Below, one piece after another: positions 17,593 to 26,766 of a stretch of 64,000 nucleotides of DNA. Source of the DNA: Sedimentitalea sp041224545 (GTDB lineage Bacteria > Pseudomonadota > Alphaproteobacteria > Rhodobacterales > Rhodobacteraceae); assembly GCF_041224545.1 (NCBI RefSeq), contig NZ_JBGFGP010000150.1, positions 1 to 64,000 on the forward strand, given 5' to 3'. The translations under genes and the position numbers were made by a program. The stretch's first letter is position 1, and every line of letters starts with the position of its first letter. Under the pieces are notes generated by a model, which was given only the letters and a program-made list of their open reading frames with translations, ran no database searches and was not told the DNA's origin.

Positions 17593-18060
17593 TCATGATC
17601 CCTGTCTTGATCGGGTGGCGGCCCTGATCTCTCGTTCCAGTGCGTTCAGGAAACGGGAGCGGTCCGCCTTTGTAAAGCCCTTGCCGCCGCCGCCCGTTGC
17701 CAGCGGATTGGCGGCGCGCAGGTCGGCCATCAGGTCGCGCATCGCCAGTTGTTGACCGATATTGGCCTCGGTAAAGGCGTCGCCATTGTGGCGGATCACC
17801 CGCGCGCCAGCGGCGACGCATTTCGCCGCCAGCGGGATGTCACTGGTCACCACGACATCTCCGGCCCTGCAGCGGTCGGCGATCCACATGTCTGCCGCGT
17901 CCGGGCCTTCGGGCACGATGACCGTTTCGACCAGCGGATTGGCCGAGGGGCGCAACCCGCCATTGGAGACCACGAACATCCTTATGCCATGGCGGCTGGC
18001 GACGCGCTCGGCTTCGGCCTTGACCGGGCAGGCGTCGGCATCGATGTAAAGCGCGCCCAC
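17593..18060 (-). CDS. YaiI/YqxD (DUF188) family protein
   Basis: 155 aa. MGALYIDADACPVK, VVTSDIPLA and GGGGKGFTKADR are the conserved blocks of the YaiI/YqxD family, which has a PIN-like nuclease fold with clustered Asp residues. The biochemical function is not established. It sits 1 bp from the HAD gene and 5 bp after fghA. Confidence 0.92.
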   Translation of the reverse strand: MGALYIDADACPVKAEAERVASRHGIRMFVVSNGGLRPSANPLVETVIVPEGPDAADMWIADRCRAGDVVVTSDIPLAAKCVAAGARVIRHNGDAFTEANIGQQLAMRDLMADLRAANPLATGGGGKGFTKADRSRFLNALEREIRAATRSRQGS

Positions 18061-18065
18061 CGGTC

Positions 18066-18902
18066 TCAGGCCCAGAGGGCCTGTGCGTGGAAAGTGACAT
18101 GATCCTCCATGAAGGACGACACGAAGAAATAGCTGTGATCGTAGCCCGGTTGCAGCCTGAAGGTCGCGGGCTGGCGGCGCGTGGCGATGGCGGCGGCAAG
18201 CGTTTCTGGACGCAACAGGTCGATGAACTGATCATTGCTGCCGGTGTCGATCAGAACGGGACCGTCAAAGCCGGATTTGCGCATCATGATGCTGGCATCG
18301 TGGCGTTCCCACGCGGCTTTGTCGTCGCCGAGATAGGCGGCCAGTTGCTTGCGGCCCCAGTCGGCCCCCGTCGGGTTGCAGATCGGCGAAAAGGCCGAGA
18401 CCGAGCGGAACCGGCCGGGCAGGTTCATCGCCAGCGTCAGCGCGCCATGCCCGCCCATCGAATGTCCGGTGATGGATTGGCGCTCGGCATCGATGGCGAA
18501 ATTCGAGGCCAGCAATGCGGGCAATTCATCGGCCACGTAGTCCCACATCCGAAAATGCGGGGCCCATGGTGCCTGAGTGGCGTTGACATAGAAACCCGCA
18601 CCTTGCCCAAGGTCGTAATCCTCATGATCGGCGACCCCTTCGCCCCGTGGCGAGGTGTCGGGGAACACCAGCGCAATGCCATGCTCTGCGGCCCAGCCCT
18701 GGGCGCCGGCCTTGGTCATGGCGTTTTCGTGGGTGCATGTCAGACCCGAGAGGTACCACAAAAGCGGCACCGGTCCGTCCTGCGCCTCTTGCGGCAGGAA
18801 CAGGCCAAAGGTCATGTCGCACTCGCATGAGGTCGATTTGTGGCTGTATACCCCTTGCGTGCCGCCAAAGCAGGCGTTTTCCGATACGGTTTGCATGGTC
18901 AC
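18066..18902 (-). CDS. fghA: S-formylglutathione hydrolase
   Basis: 278 aa, the standard length. The nucleophile elbow is GHSMGGHGAL (Ser ~149), with YLSGLTCTHENAMTKAG near the N-terminus and HSYFFVSSFMEDH near the C-terminus supplying the catalytic His. It hydrolyses S-formylglutathione to formate and glutathione in formaldehyde detoxification. First gene of a four-gene minus-strand operon. The matching dehydrogenase is not adjacent. Confidence 0.95.
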   Translation of the reverse strand: MTMQTVSENACFGGTQGVYSHKSTSCECDMTFGLFLPQEAQDGPVPLLWYLSGLTCTHENAMTKAGAQGWAAEHGIALVFPDTSPRGEGVADHEDYDLGQGAGFYVNATQAPWAPHFRMWDYVADELPALLASNFAIDAERQSITGHSMGGHGALTLAMNLPGRFRSVSAFSPICNPTGADWGRKQLAAYLGDDKAAWERHDASIMMRKSGFDGPVLIDTGSNDQFIDLLRPETLAAAIATRRQPATFRLQPGYDHSYFFVSSFMEDHVTFHAQALWA

Positions 18903-18997
18903 TCCGTTGATGAATGTTGTCTATCAGCTAGCGGCCGCACCGCGTGGCGTCCAGTGCCCGGGCGTGTCCGCGATCCAATTCGTTGGTCCATGCCCGA

Positions 18998-19927
18998 TTA
19001 ACCGCCCGATACCCACGACATTATGACAGGCAGCGTCAGAATGCTGATCGCGGTGGAAAACAGGATCGCTGCCGATACCCGATGCGGTGCGATGCCATAG
19101 TGCTGGGCGAGCATGTACACATTCCCTGCCACCGGCATGGCGGCGGCAGAGACCACGATGGTCGCGGAATAGTCATCAAGCGGAAACAGGACCAGCACGG
19201 CGATGGCGACGAAGAGCGGATGCAGCACCAGCTTGCAGAAGGTCAGCCAGAGCGCGATCTCGACCCGTTCCGCTGATTTGCTGGCCAGTGATGCGCCGAT
19301 GGCAAACAGGGCGCCAGGGGTCGCTGCACCGCCCAGGATCGACAGAAAGTCGTTCATCGGCTCGGGGATCGGCAGGGCCAGCCCCGACCATGTCAGACCG
19401 AGCACGATCGATACGATCATCGGATTGCGCACAAGGCCAATTGCGATGGTCCGCAGGATCGACAGCGACAACTGGCCATCGCGTCCACCATGAATCAGGA
19501 TCACGATCAGGCTGGAGAACACGATCAGGTCGGTTGCCAGGATCAGCATCATCGGGCCGATCGACGCTTCGCCGAACAGCATCACGAACATCGGCAACCC
19601 GAGAAATCCGACATTGCCGATGACCGCGCACTGCGCCTCGATGGCCGCGGTGGGCACGTCGAGCTTGCGGGCCAGCCCGACCGCTGTCGCAATGCAATAG
19701 ACGACGGTGGTGCCGCACAGGTAACCCAACACCAGCCGCCCGTTGAATATTTCGGCCAGTTGCAGGTTGGCGGCAAAGCGGAAGATCATTGCCGACAGGG
19801 CGAAATAGAACACGAACTTGGTCAGGTAAGCCGTCGCCTCTTCGCTGAAGAACCGTATGCGGCCCGCCCAGTAACCCAGGCCGATAATCGCGAAAAAGGG
19901 CAGGGTTCTCAGAAAAATCTCGACCAT
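18998..19927 (-). CDS. AEC-family (auxin efflux carrier-like) transporter
   Basis: 309 aa with about ten hydrophobic segments. It begins LRTLPFFAIIGLGYWAGR and contains AVIGNVGFLGLPM and GGAATPGALFAIGASLA, signature regions of the AEC/malonate-transporter superfamily with two inverted five-helix halves. Bacterial members carry organic anions or amino acids; the substrate here cannot be told. It is a single gene, not clearly in an operon. Confidence 0.9.
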   Translation of the reverse strand: MVEIFLRTLPFFAIIGLGYWAGRIRFFSEEATAYLTKFVFYFALSAMIFRFAANLQLAEIFNGRLVLGYLCGTTVVYCIATAVGLARKLDVPTAAIEAQCAVIGNVGFLGLPMFVMLFGEASIGPMMLILATDLIVFSSLIVILIHGGRDGQLSLSILRTIAIGLVRNPMIVSIVLGLTWSGLALPIPEPMNDFLSILGGAATPGALFAIGASLASKSAERVEIALWLTFCKLVLHPLFVAIAVLVLFPLDDYSATIVVSAAAMPVAGNVYMLAQHYGIAPHRVSAAILFSTAISILTLPVIMSWVSGG

Positions 19928-19968
19928 TCCACAGGCGTAGCTTCAAGTTCCGAGAGCCGCAAGGGGCG

Positions 19969-20943
19969 CTAGCCCGAGCCGATCACAATCCCCGCGCCCA
20001 ACACCAGGGCTCCACCCAGGACGACCTGAAAAGCGGCACGAAAGAACGGGGTTTGCATGTATTTGTTCTGGATCCAGGCAATGGCCCAGAGTTCGACAAA
20101 GACGATGACAAAGGCGAGGATCGTCGCAGTCCAGAAATCGGCGATGAGATAGGGCAGCGCATGACCCAGCCCGCCGATGGTGGTCATGACGCCCGATGCC
20201 AGTCCGCGTTTTATCGGCGATCCGCGTCCCGATATTTCGCCGTCATCCGATGCGGCTTCGGTAAAGCCCATAGAGATGCCCGCGCCTACGGATGCGGCGA
20301 CGCCGACGAGAAAAGTCGTCCAGGTGTCCTGAGTTGCGAAGGCGGTTGCAAAGATCGGTGCGAGGGTCGAGACGGACCCATCCATCAGACCCGCAAGCCC
20401 CGGCTGTACCCAGGTCAGGACGAATTGCCGATGCGCGATGGCGTCCTCGTGCTGGCGGGTGCCGGTGTCGAGGTTATCGGTCTCAAGTTCGGTCGCCGTG
20501 ACCCGGTGACCCGCCTCTGCCGCTGCCAGATTGCCCAGCAATTCGCGGGTGTCGGCATCGCTGGTGCGCGCAGCCGCGGCGAGATAGAAGCGCTCGGCAT
20601 CCCGTTCCATCATCTCGGCCTCGTCGCGAATTCGTTCCAGCCCCAGGTTTTCCATCAACCAGACCGGTCGCCGGGCATAATATCCGGCGACATGCTCGCG
20701 ACGGATGAGCGGAATGGTGTCTCCGAATCTGCGCCGGTGCAGATCGATGAGGCGTGCGCGGTGGGTGTCTTCCTCTGCCGCCATGCCGTCGAACATACGC
20801 GCACTGGCGGGGTAGTCTGCGCGCAGGCGTTCCGCGTAACCGCGATAGATGCGCGCGTCGTCTTCTTCCGATGCAATGGCAAGCGCAAGTATCTCTTGCT
20901 CGGAAAGGTCACGGAAGCGTTTTCGTTGGCCGGGGTATCGCAT
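19969..20943 (-). CDS. mbfA: MbfA: erythrin-VIT fusion, membrane-bound ferritin / iron exporter
   Basis: 324 aa from the ATG (a GTG 9 bases upstream is in frame). Residues ~1-150 form a ferritin-like erythrin domain with repeated Glu/His di-iron ligands (SEEDDARIY, AEEDTHRARL, DEAEMMERDAERFY, AAEAGH). Residues ~165-324 are a VIT1/CCC1-type membrane domain (GLMDGSVSTLAPIFATA, GISMGFTEAASDDGE). In rhizobia this fusion exports Fe(II) and protects against iron and peroxide stress. A perfect Irr-type ICE palindrome lies 12 bp upstream of the ATG, so repression by Irr when iron is low is expected. Confidence 0.95.
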   Translation of the reverse strand: MRYPGQRKRFRDLSEQEILALAIASEEDDARIYRGYAERLRADYPASARMFDGMAAEEDTHRARLIDLHRRRFGDTIPLIRREHVAGYYARRPVWLMENLGLERIRDEAEMMERDAERFYLAAAARTSDADTRELLGNLAAAEAGHRVTATELETDNLDTGTRQHEDAIAHRQFVLTWVQPGLAGLMDGSVSTLAPIFATAFATQDTWTTFLVGVAASVGAGISMGFTEAASDDGEISGRGSPIKRGLASGVMTTIGGLGHALPYLIADFWTATILAFVIVFVELWAIAWIQNKYMQTPFFRAAFQVVLGGALVLGAGIVIGSG

Positions 20944-20954
20944 TTTATCCACTC

Positions 20955-20971
20955 TTTAGAATGATTCTAAA
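20955..20971. promoter_or_regulatory. iron control element (Irr box) of mbfA
   Basis: The palindrome TTTAGAA-TGA-TTCTAAA is a perfect 7-bp inverted repeat with a 3-bp centre. It matches the ICE motif bound by Irr in alphaproteobacteria, where Irr represses mbfA. An irr gene is present at 39.9 kb. Confidence 0.85.
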
Positions 20972-21025
20972 TATAGGAGCGGACGCGTGAATGGCAACCG
21001 CTTCCCTGTATGGAGTTGTCGAAAC

Positions 21026-21041
21026 TAAACCGTTCGGTTTA
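21026..21041. promoter_or_regulatory. candidate TetR self-operator
   Basis: TAAACCGTTCGGTTTA is a perfect 7-bp inverted repeat around a 2-bp centre, 35 bp upstream of the TetR start. The core AACCG..CGGTT is typical of AcrR/TetR operators, so autoregulation is likely. Confidence 0.7.
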
Positions 21042-21076
21042 AGTTGATCGCACGGAGATCAGCCAACGGAGCCTTT

Positions 21077-21694
21077 ATGCGCCAGCCAGATACCATCGTG
21101 CGAACCGGTCGCAAGTTCGATCAGGTGGTCGAGGGCGCGCGGGAGGTATTCATGGCTGACGGTTTCGAGGGGGCGAGCGTCGACGATATCGCGCGCGCGG
21201 CGGGGGTCTCCAAGGCGACGCTCTACAGCTATTTTCCAGACAAGCGCCTGTTGTTCATGGAAGTCGCATCAAATGAATGCCGGCGCATGGCAGGACGTGC
21301 GCTTGGTCTGATAGACGAAACCGCGCCGCCGCGGCAGGTGCTGAGAATTGCCGCGCAGCAGTTGGTTCCGTTCCTGTTGTCGCCATTTGCACAGCAGTGC
21401 TTTCGCATATGTGTGGCCGAGCGCGACCGGTTTCCCGAACTGGGCCGAGCGTTTTATGCAAGCGGTCCCGAAATGGGTTGCCAGCAGCTGACCGCGTATT
21501 TTCAAAAGGCGATCACCCGGGGCGAACTCGACATCGCCGACGTGCAGATGGCGGCAGAGCAGTTTTCCGAACTCTGTCGTGCCAGGCTCTGGACGCGTGC
21601 GGTATTCGGTATCCAGTCCGAATTCAGCCAGCAAGAAATCGACGATGTGGTCGAGAACGCGGTCGAAACCTTTCTGGCCCGCTACGCGACGTAG
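21077..21694 (+). CDS. TetR/AcrR-family transcriptional regulator
   Basis: 205 aa from MRQPDTIVRT, with CGGAG upstream. The N-terminal helix-turn-helix is complete (AREVFMADGFEGASVDDIARAAGVSKATLYSYFPDK). The C-terminal ligand domain resembles the AefR-like group (FRICVAERDRFPELGRAFY). A palindromic operator lies just upstream. Divergent from mbfA and 200 bp before the hemophore operon; its target genes are not known. Confidence 0.9.
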   Translation: MRQPDTIVRTGRKFDQVVEGAREVFMADGFEGASVDDIARAAGVSKATLYSYFPDKRLLFMEVASNECRRMAGRALGLIDETAPPRQVLRIAAQQLVPFLLSPFAQQCFRICVAERDRFPELGRAFYASGPEMGCQQLTAYFQKAITRGELDIADVQMAAEQFSELCRARLWTRAVFGIQSEFSQQEIDDVVENAVETFLARYAT

Positions 21695-21786
21695 CCACGC
21701 CACGCTTTTCGCACACCTGGATTGAGCGACTTTTGAGCGAGCAACCCATGCGCGAAAGCACATATTCATTGCCACAAATTCGTTAA

Positions 21787-21815
21787 TTGACAGATTTACT
21801 AAGATTAATATAGGA
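21787..21815 (+). promoter_or_regulatory. candidate promoter of the HasA-like operon
   Basis: TTGACA at 21787 is followed by AT-rich sequence with TTAATATAGGA to about 21821. The spacing to any one -10 hexamer is not ideal. It lies in the 199-bp gap before the first hemophore gene. No ICE motif is seen here. Confidence 0.3.
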
Positions 21816-21893
21816 GCGTTTTGAACAATGCGAGCAAGCGGTCCGCCAGTCAGCATCCCCACGTGATCTTCACTAGCTGACAGGAGCGGACCA

Positions 21894-22937
21894 TTGCCCT
21901 CTACTCTCATATTCGATGCAAGCACCCTGCGCGGTGGCTTTGACATGCCGAACTTCCTCGACCAGTTCTTTGCGAACCTGACCAATGACTCGATGGATTT
22001 CTATGGCGGGTCGCCTGACTCGGTTTACGGCTCGACCTATTATCTGAACGGGTCGCAGGTGCTGGGGCGCTACACGGATGGTCCGGACGGGGCGCTGGTG
22101 TCGTCGTCGGTCCTTCTCGAAGGAGAGGGCATTGCCTATGATTACCTCCATCACGGCGCGTCCTACGGTCATGGGATTTCCGGTCAGCTGGATGCGCTTG
22201 TATTCGGCGACTGGGTCGAAGGTGTCACCACCGGAGAGCAGGGAACCGGGGTTGCCGGACGCGTTGTCGATTTCGATGCCGGCCTCAAGGTGAGCGGGTT
22301 CATGCTCGATGTCGAGCCGGGGGGCGGCACCGATGTCGCGACCAACCCGGTCTACGCGCTCTACAAGGCGGTGCAGGACGCGGATGCGGATGCGCTGAAC
22401 GCGATCTGGTCCGAACACGCGGTCGACGTGACGGGCGGCTCCAGAGATGACACGCTGATCGGCTTCGATCTCGACGACAGCCTGTCGAGCGGGCGCGGCA
22501 ACGATTCGCTGACGGGCGGCAATGGCGATGACCAGCTGGTCGGAGGGTATGGTGACGACACGCTCTCGGGTGGTGATGGCCGGGACTTTCTCAAGGGCGG
22601 CGCCGGTAACGATACGCTGACCGGGGGCGCACAGCGCGATCTGCTGTTCGGTGGTATAGGTGACGATGTGCTTGAGGGCGGAGCGGGAGCCGACCGGCTG
22701 TTTGGCGGTGCCGGAGCCGACGTGTTCGTGATCGTTGCCAGCAACACGCGCGACATAATTCGCGACCTCGACGTCGCCGAAGACATGATTGATGTGACTG
22801 CGCTTGGTTTGTCGACCCTCGGCGACTTTGCAGTGATTGAGAGCCAGAACTGGATCGAACTGTCGGCGGGGGATGCGAATATCCGCCTCTTCGGTGTGGA
22901 ACTGGCCGATCTCTCTGACGACATCTTCATGTTCTAG
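21894..22937 (+). CDS. secreted HasA-like hemophore domain fused to RTX repeats (1)
   Basis: 347 aa from a TTG start with AGGAGCGG upstream. Residues ~25-165 resemble the HasA heme-binding fold: DFYGGS, GSQ, then AYDYLHHGASYGHGISGQLDAL, which lines up with the heme-ligand loop of HasA (Tyr75/His83 in the Pseudomonas protein) and its GQLDSL.FGD strand. Tyr82/84 and His86/87/93 are candidate ligands. Residues ~185-275 hold calcium-binding RTX nonapeptides (GGNGDDQLVGG, GGAGNDTLTGG). No Sec signal is present, consistent with type I secretion from the C-terminus. It probably scavenges heme for the receptor encoded next. Confidence 0.8.
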   Translation: MPSTLIFDASTLRGGFDMPNFLDQFFANLTNDSMDFYGGSPDSVYGSTYYLNGSQVLGRYTDGPDGALVSSSVLLEGEGIAYDYLHHGASYGHGISGQLDALVFGDWVEGVTTGEQGTGVAGRVVDFDAGLKVSGFMLDVEPGGGTDVATNPVYALYKAVQDADADALNAIWSEHAVDVTGGSRDDTLIGFDLDDSLSSGRGNDSLTGGNGDDQLVGGYGDDTLSGGDGRDFLKGGAGNDTLTGGAQRDLLFGGIGDDVLEGGAGADRLFGGAGADVFVIVASNTRDIIRDLDVAEDMIDVTALGLSTLGDFAVIESQNWIELSAGDANIRLFGVELADLSDDIFMF

Positions 22938-23000
22938 GCGCCTACGAGGCATGGCGGGGCGCGTATCGAACTTTGGTGCGCGCCCCGCCACGGGGTCGAA

Positions 23001-24959
23001 ATGCTGCTACCGAAATCCGATATTCGCTACCTGATCTCGCTAAGCGTGGTTCTGGCCAGCCCGGTCGCCGCGCAGGATGGCGACCCGTTCGTGCTGGATA
23101 CGATCGAGGTGGACGCGGATCTGCCCCAAGCCCTGAGTTGGGACGAAACCGAGATATCCGACGAGCAGCTTGAAACCGAGTATCAGGGGAGCAACCTGCA
23201 AACAATCATGCGGAGCGCGCCGGGCGTCACGGTGCTTGGCGGCGCGGCGGGCGGTGCGGAAACTGCGGTCAACATTCGCGGGTTGCAGGATTTCGGCCGG
23301 GTGGCGGTTACCGTTGACGGGATGCGCCAGAATTTTGCCCGCTCCGGCCACGAGGCCAATGGTACGTTCGCGGTGGATACCGAGATGCTGCGCGGCATCA
23401 CGGTCGCGCGCGGACCGGGAGCAAAGGCGGGTGCAATCGGCGGGGCGCTGGAAATGCGAACCGTCGGGGCCGGCGACCTGCTGCCCGATGACGGTGGACG
23501 TGTGGGCGGGGAATTCCGCATGCGCTATGGCACGCTGACCGAAGCGCCAACGGTTCATGGTGCGGTCGCCGGGCAATTAAGCGACGCGGTCGATCTTACC
23601 TTTGCGGCAACACGGGCCGAGATGGGTGACTATACCGCCCCCGATGGCACCGAAGTCTATGCATGGCAGGAAACACAGAGCGCCCTCGCGACTCTCGGGT
23701 TCACCAACCAGAGCGGCGCGCGCCTGACCTTCAGCGCCAGTCGGCTCGACATGAATTACTACACCGGACGCCTGTCCAGCCTGCCACGGGACAACGACAT
23801 GCGGACTGACACGGTGTCCTTCGGCTATCAGGCCGAGGATGTTCTGGGCGGCTGGGCACTCAATGGCCGGCTCTACGACGTCTCCACCACGGTCTCACAG
23901 CGTCTTCTGAACGAGAACCTGATGCCAACCGGTGTGGATCGGTCCTATGACACGGGGACAACCGGTCTTCTGGTCGAGGCGGCACGCCTGTTCGCGGTCG
24001 GTACAACGGATCATGATATCGGGCTGACGCTCGAGGGGTTCCGCGATACGGTCACCACCGACGATCCGGTGAATGACAGCCTGACGCCATCGGGCAATCG
24101 TGACCTCTGGTCACTGGCCATCGAAGATCGCATCACCGTCGGCACCGCGACGTTCATTCTCGGGTTGAGCGCCGACAGCTACAAGCTGGACAGCCCGGAC
24201 GCGACGGTCACCGGCGAGGCTCTCTCGCCCCGGATCGGCCTGGAATTTCCGGTCGGCTCTGATGTCGTGCTTTACGGCAGCATGGCGCTCGCTTCCCGAT
24301 TTCCATCCCTGAACGAAACGCTGGTCAACGGCATGCATCCGGAACCGGCGGATTTCCCGGTCATCCCCAACCCCGATCTGCAACCCGAACGCATGCGTTC
24401 GATCGAGATCGGTATCGGCTACAGCCGACAGGATCTGTTCACAACCGGGGATTTCCTGCAACTGCGGGCGACCGGCTTTTACAACAAGATCGAGGACTAT
24501 ATCGGTCTGGTCCGTGTCGGCGGCCTGTTCGACGCCTCCTATCAATACAACAATATCGACAATGTGCGCATTCGCGGCTTCGAGCTTGAGGCATCGTATC
24601 TGTCCGGCGGTTTCTTCGGCGAATTCGCGGGGCAGTTGCTGGACGGTATCGACCTTGAGACAGGTCTTGAACTGGCCAGCGTACCGCCTGACCGGATGGT
24701 TGTGACCGCCGGGTATCGCAGTCCGGACGGCCGCCGCGAACTGGGCGCGCGATTCACGTCGGTCGGCACCAAGGAGGGTGGGGACCTGCACAGTCCGGCC
24801 TGGCAGACGGTGGATTTGTTCTACGAGCAGGCGGTGTCCGACCGCACGACCTTCGGCTTGGCGCTCAACAACATCTTCAACGAGAACTACACGGCTCACC
24901 TCGAAACCCAACCGTCACCCGGGTTCAACGCTTTGGCGTCGCTCATCGTGCGATTCTGA
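23001..24959 (+). CDS. TonB-dependent heme/hemoglobin receptor (HasR-like)
   Basis: 652 aa. A signal peptide (cut near ASPVAAQ, ~25) is followed by a plug (~45-165, SNLQTIMRSAPGVTVLGG, NIRGLQDFGRVAVTVDGMR, GPGAKAGAIGGALEMRT) and a beta-barrel ending ASLIVRF with a terminal Phe. The pattern is that of the TonB-dependent hemoglobin/transferrin/lactoferrin receptor family. It lies between two HasA-like genes, in the same orientation with gaps of 63 and 26 bp, so it is the expected outer-membrane partner of those hemophores. Confidence 0.9.
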   Translation: MLLPKSDIRYLISLSVVLASPVAAQDGDPFVLDTIEVDADLPQALSWDETEISDEQLETEYQGSNLQTIMRSAPGVTVLGGAAGGAETAVNIRGLQDFGRVAVTVDGMRQNFARSGHEANGTFAVDTEMLRGITVARGPGAKAGAIGGALEMRTVGAGDLLPDDGGRVGGEFRMRYGTLTEAPTVHGAVAGQLSDAVDLTFAATRAEMGDYTAPDGTEVYAWQETQSALATLGFTNQSGARLTFSASRLDMNYYTGRLSSLPRDNDMRTDTVSFGYQAEDVLGGWALNGRLYDVSTTVSQRLLNENLMPTGVDRSYDTGTTGLLVEAARLFAVGTTDHDIGLTLEGFRDTVTTDDPVNDSLTPSGNRDLWSLAIEDRITVGTATFILGLSADSYKLDSPDATVTGEALSPRIGLEFPVGSDVVLYGSMALASRFPSLNETLVNGMHPEPADFPVIPNPDLQPERMRSIEIGIGYSRQDLFTTGDFLQLRATGFYNKIEDYIGLVRVGGLFDASYQYNNIDNVRIRGFELEASYLSGGFFGEFAGQLLDGIDLETGLELASVPPDRMVVTAGYRSPDGRRELGARFTSVGTKEGGDLHSPAWQTVDLFYEQAVSDRTTFGLALNNIFNENYTAHLETQPSPGFNALASLIVRF

Positions 24960-24985
24960 ATCCGGACGTACAGAAAGGACAATCC

Positions 24986-26023
24986 ATGACACTCTCAATC
25001 CGACTCTCCCTGAACCCGGTGACTGGCGCGGGTATCGATTTCAACGCGGATCTCGAGGCGCATTTCGTTGGCTTCGAACCCTATCAGACACCGGTCTTCC
25101 TGCCCGAGACCGGGGTGACGACGCAGGTTCTGCACCTGGACACTCCGACAGACGGGAGCGAGGCAGACACGCGGGTTGTTCTGCTCGAGGGGGATGATTT
25201 CGCATACACGTTCTCGAACCACTCGGTCAGCGGCACCATCGAAACCATCCGCTTCGGTACGCTCGATGAGGCGTGGGATCCGGCGACGCAGGACCTTGCG
25301 CTGGAAAACGGTGTGATCACCGATATGGGCGACATGATCACCATATCCGGATTCAACATCACCAACCCGGTCGGGGTGAAAGGCGATGTGCACGAGATTG
25401 TCGCGGGCATGATGGGGGGCGGTCTGAACGGCAGTCAGGCCGACCCTACGCCGATCTATGACAATATCTGGGCCGAGGCGCACGATGTCACCGGCACCAG
25501 CGCCAATGACAGATACGCGGGAACCGATTTTGGCGACACGGTCCGGGGGGGCAACGGCAGAGACTTTCTGAACGGCAGGGGCGGCAGTGACACGATCCTT
25601 GGCCAGAATGGTTCGGATCTGCTGTTTGGCGGTTCCGGCATCGATATTCTCAGCGGTGGCAATGGGGCGGACCGGCTTGTCGGTGGTGCAGGCAGGGACA
25701 CGATGATCGGTGGCAACGGGCGCGATACCTTTGTCTTTTCCAAGCTGGCACATGTCAGGAACGACCGGATCAAGGATTTCGACGCGGGGCAGGGGGACAG
25801 GATCGCACTCAACGGCATCGACGCCCGCGAGGATATCGGCGGAAACCAGGCCTTTACACTGATCGGTAACGCCGGTTTCTCGGGGCAGTCGGGTGAGCTT
25901 CGGGTCTGGAACAACGGTCAGTCGACCTTTGTCGGGGGGGACACGGATGGCGATGGCATGCGCGATTTCCGGATCGCACTCAACGGCGTGCACGATCTCA
26001 CGGTCGACGACTTCATTCTCTGA
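24986..26023 (+). CDS. secreted HasA-like hemophore domain fused to RTX repeats (2)
   Basis: 345 aa, AAGGA 7 bases before the ATG. LLEGDDFAYTFSNHSVSG (Tyr74, His79) aligns with the heme-ligand loop of HasA (Tyr75), and GDVHEIVAGMMGGGLNG aligns with VHKVVYGLMSGD, the next conserved block. Residues ~185-250 are RTX repeats (GGNGRDFLNGRGG, GGNGADRLVGG) before a C-terminal secretion region. It shares the architecture of the first copy but little sequence, suggesting an old duplication or different heme sources. Same operon as the receptor. Confidence 0.8.
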   Translation: MTLSIRLSLNPVTGAGIDFNADLEAHFVGFEPYQTPVFLPETGVTTQVLHLDTPTDGSEADTRVVLLEGDDFAYTFSNHSVSGTIETIRFGTLDEAWDPATQDLALENGVITDMGDMITISGFNITNPVGVKGDVHEIVAGMMGGGLNGSQADPTPIYDNIWAEAHDVTGTSANDRYAGTDFGDTVRGGNGRDFLNGRGGSDTILGQNGSDLLFGGSGIDILSGGNGADRLVGGAGRDTMIGGNGRDTFVFSKLAHVRNDRIKDFDAGQGDRIALNGIDAREDIGGNQAFTLIGNAGFSGQSGELRVWNNGQSTFVGGDTDGDGMRDFRIALNGVHDLTVDDFIL

Positions 26024-26120
26024 GGCGGAAAGCGCTATTGCGCGCGGGCGGTTTGCCGCTCGCGCGTCGCTGATGTGCCGCTGCGATGGCGCAGCGAAAT
26101 ATACCGGGTGCCGCTGCTGC

Positions 26121-26513
26121 TCAGTGCACCACGAAATGAACCCAGGCCCAGACCATCGCGATATAGGTCAACTGGTGCAGGGCCTGATCGACCCCTGCGG
26201 CGCGCCAGAATTTGGCGTCGCTGGGGCCGCAACCGCTGGCTTCGCCGTGGCGGGCCTTGGCCCAGTCGATATGAAAATGCGCAAGCCATTCAGCGGTGCA
26301 GATTGCAACGATGAACCCGAGTGGCGCGCCGACCAGGAAAAAAGCGATCGCGGAGCCAAGTGCATGGACGGCCGCGTGCTGAGCCCGGCCTACATGAAAA
26401 TAGATTGCGCGATCCGCCAGCATGCGCGGGGTCTGCAGGAAATAATCGGCAAACATATGCTTTATTTGCAGCAAGCACAAAAGCAATAAAATCGTACTGG
26501 TCACGTCGGACAA
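26121..26513 (-). CDS. DUF3307 membrane protein
   Basis: 130 aa from a TTG start with a full AGGAGG 5 bases upstream. Three or four hydrophobic segments; LLLLCLLQIKHMFADYFLQ, HFHIDWAKARHG and FWRAAGVDQALHQLTYI are the conserved blocks of DUF3307, whose His/Asp residues are invariant. The function is unknown. It converges on the hemophore operon. Confidence 0.85.
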   Translation of the reverse strand: MSDVTSTILLLLCLLQIKHMFADYFLQTPRMLADRAIYFHVGRAQHAAVHALGSAIAFFLVGAPLGFIVAICTAEWLAHFHIDWAKARHGEASGCGPSDAKFWRAAGVDQALHQLTYIAMVWAWVHFVVH

Positions 26514-26766
26514 ATCAGCCTCCTGTCCGTGCTCTCCCCCTTCAGCTTAGGACTTTACCGGTGACGCTGCAATCATGCTGCGTCTCAAATGCCTTTGGCC
26601 AAATTATTTGCGCCACGGGGGGTGTGGTTGCTAGGCTTTCGGCACTACATGGCCTTGCGAGGGCCATCGGGAATGGTGGCGTGTACGGAAACACATTTGG
26701 AATAATTCAATAGAACCTACGATATTTGGTTTCATCTGGAAGTATTCAAAGCGCGATCAGCTGATT

